Shown in pieces: positions 41,754 to 48,555 of a stretch of DNA of 56,318 bases (positions are counted from its first letter, which is position 1; each line of letters opens with the position of its first letter). Under the pieces are notes generated by a model. That model did not search any database. It was not told where the DNA came from and was given only the letters and a program-made list of their open reading frames with translations. Position numbers and translations under genes: made by a program. The stretch is from the IMG/VR virus record IMGVR_UViG_3300036857_000036, positions 1 to 56,318 of that record; one strand, written 5' to 3'. The DNA is from a virus.

Positions 41754-41933
41754 TCAGAAGCCGAACAGCACGAGCGCTGCCATCCACGCGAGCGCGCTCG
41801 TGAGACCAAGCGCGAGGCCGGGGCCCACAGCGCCCTTGGCCAGCGCGACGATAGCCAGCACGACGCCAAGGATCGGGAGCAGCACCGCGCCGACGTACCA
41901 CCGGACCGGGACCTTGAAGGGCTCAGCGGGCAT
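41754..41933 (-). CDS. Small two-helix membrane protein
   Basis: 59 residues from ATG 41933 with GGAGG four bases upstream. Two hydrophobic helices (WYVGAVLLPILGVVLAIVALAKG and ALGLTSALAWMAALVLFG) and few charges. It overlaps the secreted Cys protein. It could be a superinfection-immunity or holin-type protein; unknown. The 204-base stretch behind it (41550-41753) holds only the promoter and palindrome. Confidence 0.65.
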   Translation of the reverse strand: MPAEPFKVPVRWYVGAVLLPILGVVLAIVALAKGAVGPGLALGLTSALAWMAALVLFGF

Positions 41934-42204
41934 GGCGCCTCCCGCACGAGTAGTCGCCACGGAGCCACGGCGTCGCGGGCTCCAGGTCGCCCTGCCGGAT
42001 CAGGTCGCGCAGGTGGCGGCAGTCCACGACCTTAGGCGTACCCCACATCGTCACGACGCCACGGCGTCCGTCGCCGCACCGAGACCAGACCCACGAGGGG
42101 CTGTCCTCAGCCCCGCACGACGGCTTGGCGGCGGCCACCTCCGTGAACGCGAACGTCCACGTGGACGCGGCGAGCGCGGCGAGGGTCAGAGTCAACTTCA
42201 GCAT
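41923..42204 (-). CDS. Secreted small cysteine-containing protein
   Basis: 93 residues. Signal peptide of about 25 residues (LTLTLAALAASTWTFAF then AAA). The mature part has four cysteines (CGAED, CGDGRR, CRHL, CGRRH) and conserved Trp residues, which suggests two disulfides. It lies between the two HTH paralogues. An envelope-acting early protein, such as one blocking further phage entry, is possible but not supported by homology. Confidence 0.7.
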   Translation of the reverse strand: MLKLTLTLAALAASTWTFAFTEVAAAKPSCGAEDSPSWVWSRCGDGRRGVVTMWGTPKVVDCRHLRDLIRQGDLEPATPWLRGDYSCGRRHAR

Positions 42205-42238
42205 TTCTATACCTTTCAGGTAGGGATGGGAGGGATGG

Positions 42239-42267
42239 CCCTTCCCTACCTTGACGGTAGGGAAGGG
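42239..42267 (-). terminator. 12-bp perfect hairpin
   Basis: CCCTTCCCTACC (42239-42250) pairs with GGTAGGGAAGGG (42256-42267) around five bases, 12 bases after the stop of the HTH paralogue. There is no T-run; it could terminate or protect the message. Confidence 0.6.
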
Positions 42268-42279
42268 CGGGAACCCTGA

Positions 42280-42831
42280 CTACGCGGCCTTCCGGGTGCG
42301 GCGGGCGCGCGGCTTGGCGGCGGGCTTGCGCCGCGCGTCGGCGGCCTTGGCCACCTCCGGGCGACGGATGACCGTCGCCCGGCCCTGCTCGGCGCGCTCG
42401 GCGCCGTGGCCGTCCGCGCCGCGCGCGTCCAGGCCGTACGTCCGGGCGCTGAGGAACTCGCCCTTGTCGACGAGGCTCTGGTCGGCGTTGCGGACGATCG
42501 CCTTCAGGTCGCTGACCTTGAGGCCGGTACGGGCGGAGAGGACCGCCCACCCGGCATCGCCGCGCCGCGCCTTGACGATCGCCTCGTGGTCGGTCGGGTC
42601 GATCATCGTCATCAGGCCGTTCGCGGCCATGTAGGCGTACATCGCCTCGCGGGCGGGGATGCCGCCGTTGTCGCCGTACCCGAGGCGCTGGCCGATCGGG
42701 ACCCACTTCTCACCGGCCTCGCGCATCTCGTACGCGATCTGGCCGTCGGCGATCTTCTGCTCGGGGGTCCGGCGGGTGCGCGTCGCGACGGGCTGCTCGG
42801 CGACGGCGGGCTTGCGGTTACTACGGGCCAT
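42280..42831 (-). CDS. HTH protein with basic tail, paralogue 2
   Basis: 183 residues, GGAG seven bases before the ATG. It shares with the 40854 gene: R-x-TPEQ, a Gly-Gln pair, E-x-RE-x-G-x-x-W, LGY/LGL-x-x-GG-x-PAR, and later GW-x-x-LSARTGL (ARSGL in the other). The C terminus is rich in Arg, Lys and Ala (RRKPAAKPRARRTRKAA), like histone H1 or Hup tails. It borders the origin-like region. It probably binds DNA and may act on it; function unknown. Confidence 0.75.
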   Translation of the reverse strand: MARSNRKPAVAEQPVATRTRRTPEQKIADGQIAYEMREAGEKWVPIGQRLGYGDNGGIPAREAMYAYMAANGLMTMIDPTDHEAIVKARRGDAGWAVLSARTGLKVSDLKAIVRNADQSLVDKGEFLSARTYGLDARGADGHGAERAEQGRATVIRRPEVAKAADARRKPAAKPRARRTRKAA

Positions 42832-42928
42832 GGTAATTCTCCAGTCTGCCCCTTTAGGGGCTTGAGCGGGCGGAGGCTTGTCCTCGCCCTACGCCCTTAT
42901 TATCGGCCAAGACGGCCTGAGGCTCGAC

Positions 42929-42942
42929 GGTACATTTGTACC
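42929..42942. promoter_or_regulatory. Palindromic operator candidate 2
   Basis: GGTACATTTGTACC, five-base arms around four bases, followed by CCAA as at 41627-41642. It lies 98 bases upstream of the HTH paralogue 2 start and next to the direct repeats of the origin-like region. Confidence 0.6.
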
Positions 42943-42950
42943 CCAAAACG

Positions 42951-43054
42951 GCCGAACGGTAGCATATCAGCGCCGGGCGGTAGGAAACTCACGTTCAGCG
43001 GTAGTAAATTGTCGACGAACGGGCCAACGGCGTGAAAAGCACGCCGAACGGTCG
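42951..43054. repeat. Direct repeats, GCCGAACGGTAG type
   Basis: Copies at 42951 (GCCGAACGGTAG), 42972 (GCCGGGCGGTAG), about 42994 (TTCAGCGGTAG) and 43043 (GCCGAACGGTCG). The first three are 21-22 bases apart (two helical turns). They probably bind a protein of the replication system. Confidence 0.6.
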
Positions 43055-43113
43055 TCAACACTCTGAATCACGGTCAGATGTTCTACTAGATTGCTAGACG
43101 CGCGCGACATTTA

Positions 43114-43171
43114 CTGGATGTCGGTAAAACAGCTCACCCGAAAGCGCGTACGCTGTTTTACCGACATCCAG
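43114..43171. repeat. 20-bp perfect inverted repeat
   Basis: 43114-43133 (begins CTGGATGTCGGT) and 43152-43171 are exact reverse complements around an 18-base loop that contains the first GC-rich iteron. The outer half of the arm occurs a third time at 43275-43286. This could be a cruciform or a protein-binding site at the start of replication. Confidence 0.85.
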
Positions 43172-43270
43172 AGCGCTAGCCCACCGGATGAAGGCGCATC
43201 ACCACCCCGGATGGCGGTGCGACAACACACCCGGAAGGGGTGCGTCATACCACCCGAATGCGGTGTGTCG
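43135..43270. repeat. Five iteron-like repeats
   Basis: Copies of a CACCCGRAWGSGGTGYGTC-like unit start at 43135, 43182, 43203, 43228 and 43251. Spacing is 47, 21, 25 and 23 bases, roughly one or two multiples of two helical turns. Repeat units differ in the middle, as in plasmid and phage initiator sites. Confidence 0.65.
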
Positions 43271-43320
43271 ACACACCGACATCCAGTTAGTGCCAGTCAA
43301 TCAGTCAACCAAAACCACAG

Positions 43321-43420
43321 CCAGTCCTCCGTGAAAAAAATTTTTGAAAAATTTTTCAGAAATTTTGTCATGTCGATGGGTCTGTCACACAACCATCCAG
43401 TCCTCCGCTGAAAAAATTTT
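43321..43420. other. AT-rich block with direct repeat, possible unwinding element
   Basis: Two copies of CCAGTCCTCCG then (C)TGAAAAAA with TTTT (43321-43344 and 43397-43420) frame a stretch of A and T runs (43333-43370) in a GC-rich genome. Placed next to iterons, it is the expected feature of a DNA unwinding element. Confidence 0.65.
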
Positions 43421-43524
43421 GCCTCTTACGGCGTGGATTCCGGCCCGTTTTTTCCACCACCACCCACCCAATGTCTCGCGCGCGTACGGACGGACGGGAG
43501 AGCACCCCGAGTACCCCGAGAAAA

Positions 43525-43562
43525 AGAGAGCTGAACCCCTAGCTATAGTCTGATCGCTCTCT
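43525..43562 (-). terminator. Possible terminator behind the 43655 gene
   Basis: AGAGAGC (43525-43531) pairs with GCTCTCT (43556-43562) around 24 bases; on the minus strand the stem is followed by TTTT. The large loop makes it weaker than a standard terminator. Confidence 0.4.
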
Positions 43563-43654
43563 CTCATTTTCTCTCCCTCTGGACTCCTCTCTCCCCTCCG
43601 TCCGTGCGCGTAACGAGCGCGCGTACGGGAGAGGCGCCACATACCATTCGTGCT

Positions 43655-44554
43655 CTACCGGTCAAGAAAATCACCGGAAAAGCCCGTCATCGCCGCGACC
43701 GCCGGAACCATCTTCCGAAGGTATGTTTCTCGAAACGATTGGGCCTTAGTGTATATCCGGCCCGCGAGCTTGCGCCGAATCCGGTCATCTGGCAAATCAG
43801 ATTTCATCCCCTTGAAAAGTTGGGCATTTACCATGATGTGGTTGATTTCATCCCACCGAATCAGCCACTCAGTCCACGAGAACACATTGCCAGTCTCGAC
43901 AATTAGTCCATTCACGGGTCCGGACGCATAGTCCATTCTACCGATACCAGGTCGCCCGTTGGCGGCTGAGTCCCAACGGATCGCTGGCTTTTGGGTCAGA
44001 TACCAACGCTCAACTTCACTACAATTCGCCTTGAAGTTGCCAACTCCAGTCCCCTTGCCCTCGGACCACCTATCGCGCAATCCCGAGCGCTCCACTTGCC
44101 CCGCGCGGATCCAGGCGGCACATCGCAGCCATGGGTTGACAAAGTACCGCTCTAGCTCATATGGCGAACACCACGTATCGTAGACAAGCACGCCGACGCC
44201 CCGATCATCTTCGTGCTCTAGCTTCATTTGCCATGTGGGGTCGTACTCAGCCCAGATCTGCGGGTCGGGCTCCCACACGTCAATCCGCTCACGCAGCATG
44301 TGCCAGGCGTAGGCGGCCACTTTGACATCCCAGTCAGAGCCGTTGGGGTTCTGCGCTTCGAGCTGAGCGTGAAACAGCATCCGACTCATCTCGTCATCCA
44401 GCCGGATAGCGTCACCGGCGAGCGGCTTGGGAAGCCCAGCCAGTCCTCCGAGAAATCCACGCTCGACGGCATCGTGCTCCAACTCGGCGCGGTCGGCTGA
44501 GTTCAGCCGCATAACGTCGAGGAACAAGCGCCGGTTACAATGCATCTCAGGCAT
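43655..44554 (-). CDS. Hypothetical protein, unknown family
   Basis: 299 residues. Trp-rich, with a helical start (NRRLFLDVMRLNSADRAELEHD), an acidic middle (EPDPQIWAEYDPTWQMKLEHEDDRG) and a basic C-terminal helix. No motif I can assign. It is the last gene of the small-gene unit and borders the origin-like region. It overlaps its upstream neighbour by eight bases. Confidence 0.6.
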   Translation of the reverse strand: MPEMHCNRRLFLDVMRLNSADRAELEHDAVERGFLGGLAGLPKPLAGDAIRLDDEMSRMLFHAQLEAQNPNGSDWDVKVAAYAWHMLRERIDVWEPDPQIWAEYDPTWQMKLEHEDDRGVGVLVYDTWCSPYELERYFVNPWLRCAAWIRAGQVERSGLRDRWSEGKGTGVGNFKANCSEVERWYLTQKPAIRWDSAANGRPGIGRMDYASGPVNGLIVETGNVFSWTEWLIRWDEINHIMVNAQLFKGMKSDLPDDRIRRKLAGRIYTKAQSFRETYLRKMVPAVAAMTGFSGDFLDR

Positions 44555-44777
44555 AAAGCCAGACCCTTTCGGTGAACTCGGTCAGCGGGAGATACTGCGC
44601 ACGGTACTCAGGTTCCGCATCTGGATCTTCCTCATCGTACGAACCGGCGTCTGCCATCAGATTGAACCTTTCCGCAATCTCTACGGCATCGCCTGCATCC
44701 ATTGGTCCGTATGCCGACGCAGCATTCAACTCCGTGCCGGATTCGTAGATCACGACGATGCCTTGCGGGTCAGTCAT
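44547..44777 (-). CDS. Small acidic hypothetical protein
   Basis: 76 residues from ATG 44777, overlapping the zinc-ribbon gene before it by eight bases. Alternating strands and helices (GIVVIYESGTELNAASAYG, DAVEIAERFNLM) and an acidic middle, with a C-terminal VWLYA. Not recognised. Confidence 0.6.
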   Translation of the reverse strand: MTDPQGIVVIYESGTELNAASAYGPMDAGDAVEIAERFNLMADAGSYDEEDPDAEPEYRAQYLPLTEFTERVWLYA

Positions 44778-44949
44778 CGCCCTCCAGTCTGCGCCGCGTC
44801 CGCTCGCGCTGAGCGATGGCCTCGTCCGTCTGGTCGCGAGGCGGCTTGGGCTTGGGCGGGTTGACGGGCTCGCCGCAGTTGTTGCAATACAAACCACCCC
44901 CTGCCGCATTCGGCAAGGGGTGGCCACAGTTCTTACAGAGATCGCTCAT
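44770..44949 (-). CDS. 59-residue zinc-ribbon protein
   Basis: Starts MSDLCKNCGHPLP and continues to GLYCNNCGEPV, giving two CxxC pairs 15 residues apart, a complete zinc ribbon. A Pro/Lys linker and an acidic-basic helix follow (DEAIAQRERTRRRLEGDD). Both ends overlap neighbours (TGATG before, ATG-overlap after). It may bind nucleic acid or a host polymerase. Confidence 0.75.
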   Translation of the reverse strand: MSDLCKNCGHPLPNAAGGGLYCNNCGEPVNPPKPKPPRDQTDEAIAQRERTRRRLEGDD

Positions 44950-45155
44950 CAGCGTCCGTTCTTCACCTTGTTGATGAGTTCTGCGACCATCTTGTTGGCG
45001 TCGCCGAACTGGTTGCCGCCCCTGCGCTTGTACTCCTGGAACGCAGCCTCTGCGGGCGGCGTCGGGACGTTGGGCGGGTTCTTGGGATCGAGGCCGCGCT
45101 GACGCAGAGCGCCGCGCAGCTCGTCAGCCATTCCGTTGAGAACGTGATCGGTCAT
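44949..45155 (-). CDS. Small basic hypothetical protein
   Basis: 68 residues. Helix ELRGALRQRGLDP at the start and KMVAELINKVKNGR at the end around a Gly/Asn-rich loop. Coupled by ATGA to the gene before it. Function unknown. Confidence 0.6.
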   Translation of the reverse strand: MTDHVLNGMADELRGALRQRGLDPKNPPNVPTPPAEAAFQEYKRRGGNQFGDANKMVAELINKVKNGR

Positions 45156-45475
45156 GTCAGATCGATGGGCGTACGGCGGTAGCCCGAGTCAGGGTCCTTG
45201 GCGTGCGCCCGGATCAGGTCCATGACCTCGTCGGTCACGAGTGGCTTCAGATCGTCGGGCAACCTGTCGTGGAACTCGTCCAGCGGGATACCCGGCATGT
45301 AGCCGTCGAACCGCAGCATCTCCTCCCAGTCGTCCGGCCACTCAACGTGACCGTTGGCGTCAGGCTCAGGCTCCTTGTTGAACTCCTGGTAGTAGACGCC
45401 ACCGGCGGGGTGGTCCCATCCGACCACAACCCGATCCTGACCGTTAGGCCACTTGCTCAGAATGATCCTACTCAT
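45152..45475 (-). CDS. Small hypothetical protein
   Basis: 107 residues. The start (IILSKWPNGQDRVVVGWDHPAGGVYYQEF) reads like a beta sheet, followed by acidic helices. Overlaps on both sides. Not recognised. Confidence 0.6.
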   Translation of the reverse strand: MSRIILSKWPNGQDRVVVGWDHPAGGVYYQEFNKEPEPDANGHVEWPDDWEEMLRFDGYMPGIPLDEFHDRLPDDLKPLVTDEVMDLIRAHAKDPDSGYRRTPIDLT

Positions 45476-45669
45476 TCATCCTCCAATTTGACGGTGTTGA
45501 AAGAAAAGTCCCCATTCACGAGGGGCTGTCGTTTTGTCCACTCGGCGCGACCGCCTCCGGGCAGGGCCTGGCTGACGAAGATGTCCGCCCAGTCCGGCGG
45601 ATCAGAGCGGCTAACCCGCGTCACGGTTATCAGCAGATCGCCTGCCCAGAATTTGTCGCCCTTCTTCAT
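45472..45669 (-). CDS. Small hypothetical protein, beta-rich
   Basis: 65 residues. KGDKFWAGDLLITVTRVSRSD and WADIFVSQALPGG suggest a small barrel. Coupled on both sides. Function unknown. Confidence 0.55.
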   Translation of the reverse strand: MKKGDKFWAGDLLITVTRVSRSDPPDWADIFVSQALPGGGRAEWTKRQPLVNGDFSFNTVKLEDE

Positions 45670-45866
45670 CAGTCGTTCTCGACTTCGCCCATCTCAACTT
45701 TCCACTCCGAGCCCGCCGCAGTGATCATGTCGATCCCGATGTTGCTAGAGATGTGATCCCGAAGTGCGGCTTGAATGGCGGAGTCCTCGGCATATGTCGT
45801 ATCCTCGAACTCCTCACCATCCTTTTCGTACACATCGACGGTGACTGTGAAGCGGAACTCAATCAT
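45669..45866 (-). CDS. Small hypothetical protein
   Basis: 65 residues. IEFRFTVTVDVYEKDGEEFEDT gives a beta hairpin, followed by a helix (AIQAALRDHISSN) and an acidic end. Coupled on both sides. Function unknown. Confidence 0.55.
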   Translation of the reverse strand: MIEFRFTVTVDVYEKDGEEFEDTTYAEDSAIQAALRDHISSNIGIDMITAAGSEWKVEMGEVEND

Positions 45867-46051
45867 GTGTCGTGATTCCTTTCTGCCTCGGCTGCCCTAA
45901 CGGCATCGAGCGCAAGTTGGTCGAGTTCGTCCGGCGTGAAGTGCCCGGCGTACATAACCCCGCCCTTGGGGCCACGCGTCCAGAGGGTCAGGCGACCCTC
46001 TGGAGCGTTGTGGCTCCTGTCAAAGTGCGGCTGATAGTCTTGCCAGTTCAT
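45863..46051 (-). CDS. Small hypothetical protein
   Basis: 62 residues from ATG 46051 (AAGGA six bases upstream). RLTLWTRGPKGGVMYAGHFTPDELDQLALDAV looks like a small alpha/beta unit. Last residues are charged (AEAERNHDT). Function unknown. Confidence 0.55.
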   Translation of the reverse strand: MNWQDYQPHFDRSHNAPEGRLTLWTRGPKGGVMYAGHFTPDELDQLALDAVRAAEAERNHDT

Positions 46052-46062
46052 TGTACTTCCTT

Positions 46063-46506
46063 TCATATCTTGTAGATCGTTACGGGCATGCCTTCTTTGC
46101 GTGCTATGTTGATAGTCATCCATTCGCCGGATCTGTAGAACTCCGACTCCCGCACGTACGCAACCAGTTCCGTCGCGTTGTGGACCATCATCTCGTTGCG
46201 GCGCCGATATGCTGACGCCCTGTCTTCCCGCGCGGGACAGTCAATGACTTCGACTTTCCTGTTCGGGAGCGCGCCCGACGTCAGCCAGGCGAGCAGTTTG
46301 TCGTTGTGCGGCGCGGCGGGCCTAAACAGCGAGTGTTTGGTATCGTGGTACTCCCGATACATGCACTCAGCCACGACCGAATCGACGCCATAGGCCAGCC
46401 CCGTCCGCGCCACATCTGGCTGAGGCAGCGCGAGCGCGTGATCCCAGATCACGTCGATCTGCTCCTCAGTCAGAGTCGAAGGGCCGGTGAAAGCTCGAAC
46501 GATCAT
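46063..46506 (-). CDS. SLOG-like Rossmann protein
   Basis: 147 residues. It shows the usual layout of YspA/DprA-like SLOG domains: FTGPSTLTEEQ at the start, a Gly-Val-Asp-Ser-Val strand-helix, RNEMMVHNATELVAYV with the RN pair, and a final SGEWMTINIARKEGMPV like SGGTxxTxxxAxxxGxPV. SLOG domains bind nucleotides or nucleotide sugars and appear in several defence systems. A role in processing or sensing a nucleotide signal is possible; it is not proven. It is coupled to small neighbours. Confidence 0.65.
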   Translation of the reverse strand: MIVRAFTGPSTLTEEQIDVIWDHALALPQPDVARTGLAYGVDSVVAECMYREYHDTKHSLFRPAAPHNDKLLAWLTSGALPNRKVEVIDCPAREDRASAYRRRNEMMVHNATELVAYVRESEFYRSGEWMTINIARKEGMPVTIYKI

Positions 46507-46676
46507 TCGCCTTCCACCTGCTTTCGGTCATACAACTCGGTCGAGATGATCCAGGGCGCGCGGGGCAGCTTCTTGTGGATCATCTCGAAGAGCATGGTTG
46601 CGAGTTCGTCCTCGCCCATGTCGCGAGTCAGCTCGTCGTTCTTGGTCTCGATGTTTATCACGAACTCGAACCTCAT
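46503..46676 (-). CDS. 57-residue hypothetical protein
   Basis: Starts MRFEFVINIETKNDELTRDMG and ends in KQVEGE. Strongly charged alpha/beta pattern. Its stop overlaps the SLOG start (ATG-A), and its start overlaps the preceding stop (ATGA), so coupling on both sides supports it despite its size. Function unknown. Confidence 0.65.
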   Translation of the reverse strand: MRFEFVINIETKNDELTRDMGEDELATMLFEMIHKKLPRAPWIISTELYDRKQVEGE

Positions 46677-46828
46677 GACTTGAGCCTCCGGTAGTCGCCA
46701 TGCGGGACCTTCCCGGGAGGCCAGATCAAGTGGGTGACCGGCTGGACCGCAGGGTAGCGCTCGTCCAGCCAGTCGAGCCAGTAGTCGATTCGCTCCAGGA
46801 GCGCGTACACGAGGCGACGGAGGTTCAT
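46673..46828 (-). CDS. 51-residue hypothetical protein
   Basis: Starts MNLRRLVYALLERIDYWLDWLD, an amphipathic helix rich in Trp and Leu, then a Pro-rich segment. It may be membrane- or protein-binding. Both ends overlap neighbours. Confidence 0.6.
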   Translation of the reverse strand: MNLRRLVYALLERIDYWLDWLDERYPAVQPVTHLIWPPGKVPHGDYRRLKS

Positions 46829-47028
46829 GGCCGTCCTCCGCGCGTGTAGCCTCGGAAGGCGACCCATCTGATCTCGTTTCGGATCAGCATCTCGGACAGC
46901 TGCGACTGGATCTCATCCAGCGAGTAGCGGCGCAGCATACCTGCGTTCTGCTCGTTCCGGATCTGGGCTTCGGACACAATGTGCCCGTCGCCCATCATGT
47001 TCATTAGGATGTTGTAGAGGGCCGTCAT
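46825..47028 (-). CDS. Small helical hypothetical protein
   Basis: 67 residues from ATG 47028 (TGATG overlap); the longer reading is only a shadow frame. It has two or three helices (YNILMNMMGDGHIVS, LDEIQSQLSEMLIRNE) with winged-helix-like spacing and a basic C-terminal end. DNA binding is possible. Confidence 0.6.
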   Translation of the reverse strand: MTALYNILMNMMGDGHIVSEAQIRNEQNAGMLRRYSLDEIQSQLSEMLIRNEIRWVAFRGYTRGGRP

Positions 47029-47363
47029 CAGAACCCCCTCCAGACCTTGAGAACGTCCCCAGGCTCGAGCCTGAAGACTTCGCCGTCCGTCGTGTCGATG
47101 AACGCGTGGGCGTTCTTCAGCGTGTAGATGCCCTCGGGGAAGATGGCCCCGAGGACGCCGTAGTCCGCCAGCATGAAGCAGTCCGCCGGGGTCAGCGGCT
47201 GCGGTTCGAGCGGGTAGTTCTCCAGCTTCGGACTGGGGACTACTTCCGGCCATGCGGAGTTGTCCTCAAACATTACCGCCGTCGCCATCGCGGCAACGTG
47301 GAAGTGTCCCCAGGGAATCGACAGCAGATCGCCGTCGCGCTCAACTTGGCTGTTGAGTGGCAT
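47028..47363 (-). CDS. Small hypothetical protein
   Basis: 111 residues from ATG 47363 with a weak GGAGAG. Beta-rich with SIPWGHFHVAAMATAVMFEDN and FPEGIYTLKNAHAFIDT. Overlaps the gene before by 23 bases. Function unknown. Confidence 0.55.
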   Translation of the reverse strand: MPLNSQVERDGDLLSIPWGHFHVAAMATAVMFEDNSAWPEVVPSPKLENYPLEPQPLTPADCFMLADYGVLGAIFPEGIYTLKNAHAFIDTTDGEVFRLEPGDVLKVWRGF

Positions 47364-47640
47364 TGTTATCGCTCTCCAGTCGTACGAGCCCATATCGGGC
47401 CGTGGCGATTAGCTCGCCATTGTTGTTGTGCAGGGCCACGTCCTGGCCCCACTCCGAGATGTCGGCAAGGTTCCCAACGGCCGTCATCTGGGCGTCCTTG
47501 CCGTTCACGCCGCCGGTCCTGAAGCGGACGCCCGACTCAGGAGGCCAGCCCACCTTGGTGATGGTCCAGTCCTCCGCATCGGGCGCGTCCGGATTTAGCA
47601 GCAGGCGCGTCCAGTCGTAGTCGATGTTGCTACGCCGCAT
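47341..47640 (-). CDS. Small hypothetical protein
   Basis: 99 residues from ATG 47640. A possible beta-sandwich (WTITKVGWPPESGVRFRTGG, ELIATARYGLVRLE). Overlaps both neighbours. Function unknown. Confidence 0.55.
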   Translation of the reverse strand: MRRSNIDYDWTRLLLNPDAPDAEDWTITKVGWPPESGVRFRTGGVNGKDAQMTAVGNLADISEWGQDVALHNNNGELIATARYGLVRLESDNNATQQPS

Positions 47641-47893
47641 CCTCAGCTCCCTTGAAGCCTCGGCGGATCGCGAACTCCATCGAGCAGACACGCTGGCCGT
47701 TCAGGAAGGCGTTGCCGCCAGCCTGGACGAAGCGGAACCAGCCGTCCTCGTGAATCGCCTCGATCATGCCGGGCTTCATGTCGTAGTAGTTGTAGGCTCG
47801 GTCACCCTCCTTGAGAGCGACCCCGTCCTCCGTCGTGATTGTCTTGTTTTCGTCCATTCCGAGAATCCTCAGTATCTCCTGTGCGTGGTTCAT
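47630..47893 (-). CDS. Small hypothetical protein
   Basis: 87 residues from ATG 47893, which overlaps the stop of the 30-residue peptide (ATGA). It has a helix (HAQEILRILGMDE) and a beta segment (KPGMIEAIHEDGWFRFVQAGG), followed by a Cys. Function unknown. Confidence 0.6.
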   Translation of the reverse strand: MNHAQEILRILGMDENKTITTEDGVALKEGDRAYNYYDMKPGMIEAIHEDGWFRFVQAGGNAFLNGQRVCSMEFAIRRGFKGAEDAA

Positions 47894-47982
47894 CGAACCG
47901 ATGGCCAGATCGTGTCGCAGATAGCTTTCACGAAGCCGATGAATATCAGCTTCACGACCACATCGAACACAATTGCGCCCAT
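47890..47982 (-). CDS. 30-residue membrane peptide
   Basis: Starts MGAIVFDVVVKLIFIGFVKAI and ends with CDTIWPSVR. One hydrophobic helix with two lysines spaced along it. It is coupled by TAATG to the gene before it and by ATGA to the gene behind, which makes translation likely. Such a peptide could modulate a host membrane enzyme, but the role is unknown. Confidence 0.6.
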   Translation of the reverse strand: MGAIVFDVVVKLIFIGFVKAICDTIWPSVR

Positions 47983-48293
47983 TAGCGCCGCACCAGCGGA
48001 TCGTCCACCAGCTCGCCGCAGTCGAGGCAGAGGCGCTGGTCGAGGGGGATGTCGTTCTGGCAGCCGATGCGCGGATCGGTCGGCCTGTCCGAGAAGTACC
48101 CGCGCGTACGCATCTCCGCGATCTCATCGCCGGAGTAGTTCACGTTGTTGCCCGTACCCAGCATCCAGCTGTGGGAGCAGATCCCCCGCCGACGCATCTG
48201 CGCGAGCCGCGCGGAGTCGGCCATCATCTCGGCCATCTCCAGGTCGGCCTCCTGGTAACCTGCCGGCACTTCCGGGTCATATCCAAAGCTCAC
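47982..48293 (-). CDS. Cys/His-containing small protein
   Basis: 103 residues from GTG 48293 with GGAG six bases upstream; a longer reading would cross the promoter. Helical first part (EADLEMAEMMADSARLAQMRRRG) then ICSHSW with LCLDCG further on, a possible zinc site. First gene behind promoter motif C. Confidence 0.65.
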   Translation of the reverse strand: MSFGYDPEVPAGYQEADLEMAEMMADSARLAQMRRRGICSHSWMLGTGNNVNYSGDEIAEMRTRGYFSDRPTDPRIGCQNDIPLDQRLCLDCGELVDDPLVRR

Positions 48294-48346
48294 TTCGTTC
48301 TCCAGTCTGTTCGGTTTCCCCTCAGATGTCCTCGGGGCGTAGCCCG

Positions 48347-48379
48347 AGTATACTAGACAATCATAAAGACAAACTAAAG
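48347..48379 (-). promoter_or_regulatory. 33-bp promoter-like motif, copy C
   Basis: CTTTAG, five bases, CTTTAT, ten bases, TATACT, with the same spacing as copies A and B. The -10 box is closest to consensus here. It lies between the 48394 gene and the Cys/His gene and would start the small-gene unit. Confidence 0.7.
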
Positions 48380-48393
48380 AGGCCACTGTGAAT

Positions 48394-48555
48394 TCAGAGC
48401 GACCGAATCTGGCCGATTCCGCACTTGAAGCCTGAACGCTGGAAGATCCACCACGCTCGCCGCTTGTTATCAGCCCGGACGGTTGCGATGAGAGTGCGCC
48501 CGCGATAGAGACCCCACGCCGGTTTGATGAGCCGCTCATGGTAGCTAGGCGACAT
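48394..48555 (-). CDS. Small basic hypothetical protein
   Basis: 53 residues from ATG 48555, overlapping the resolvase gene. Basic and aromatic (GLYRGRTLIATVRADNKRRAWWIF), alternating strand and helix. It is the last gene of the replication unit. Function unknown. Confidence 0.55.
   Translation of the reverse strand: MSPSYHERLIKPAWGLYRGRTLIATVRADNKRRAWWIFQRSGFKCGIGQIRSL

Noticed and set aside
43135-43270. CRISPR array
   Set aside because: Repeats are only about 20 bases, imperfect, and have no unique spacers of regular length; they fit iterons.
43385-43642. Gene for an 85-residue protein in the origin-like region
   Set aside because: Covers the repeats and low-complexity stretches, has no ribosome site and no coupling to other genes.
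46063-46506. SLOG-like protein as a confirmed anti-defence factor
   Set aside because: Only the fold can be argued from sequence; no known anti-Thoeris or anti-CBASS motif is visible.
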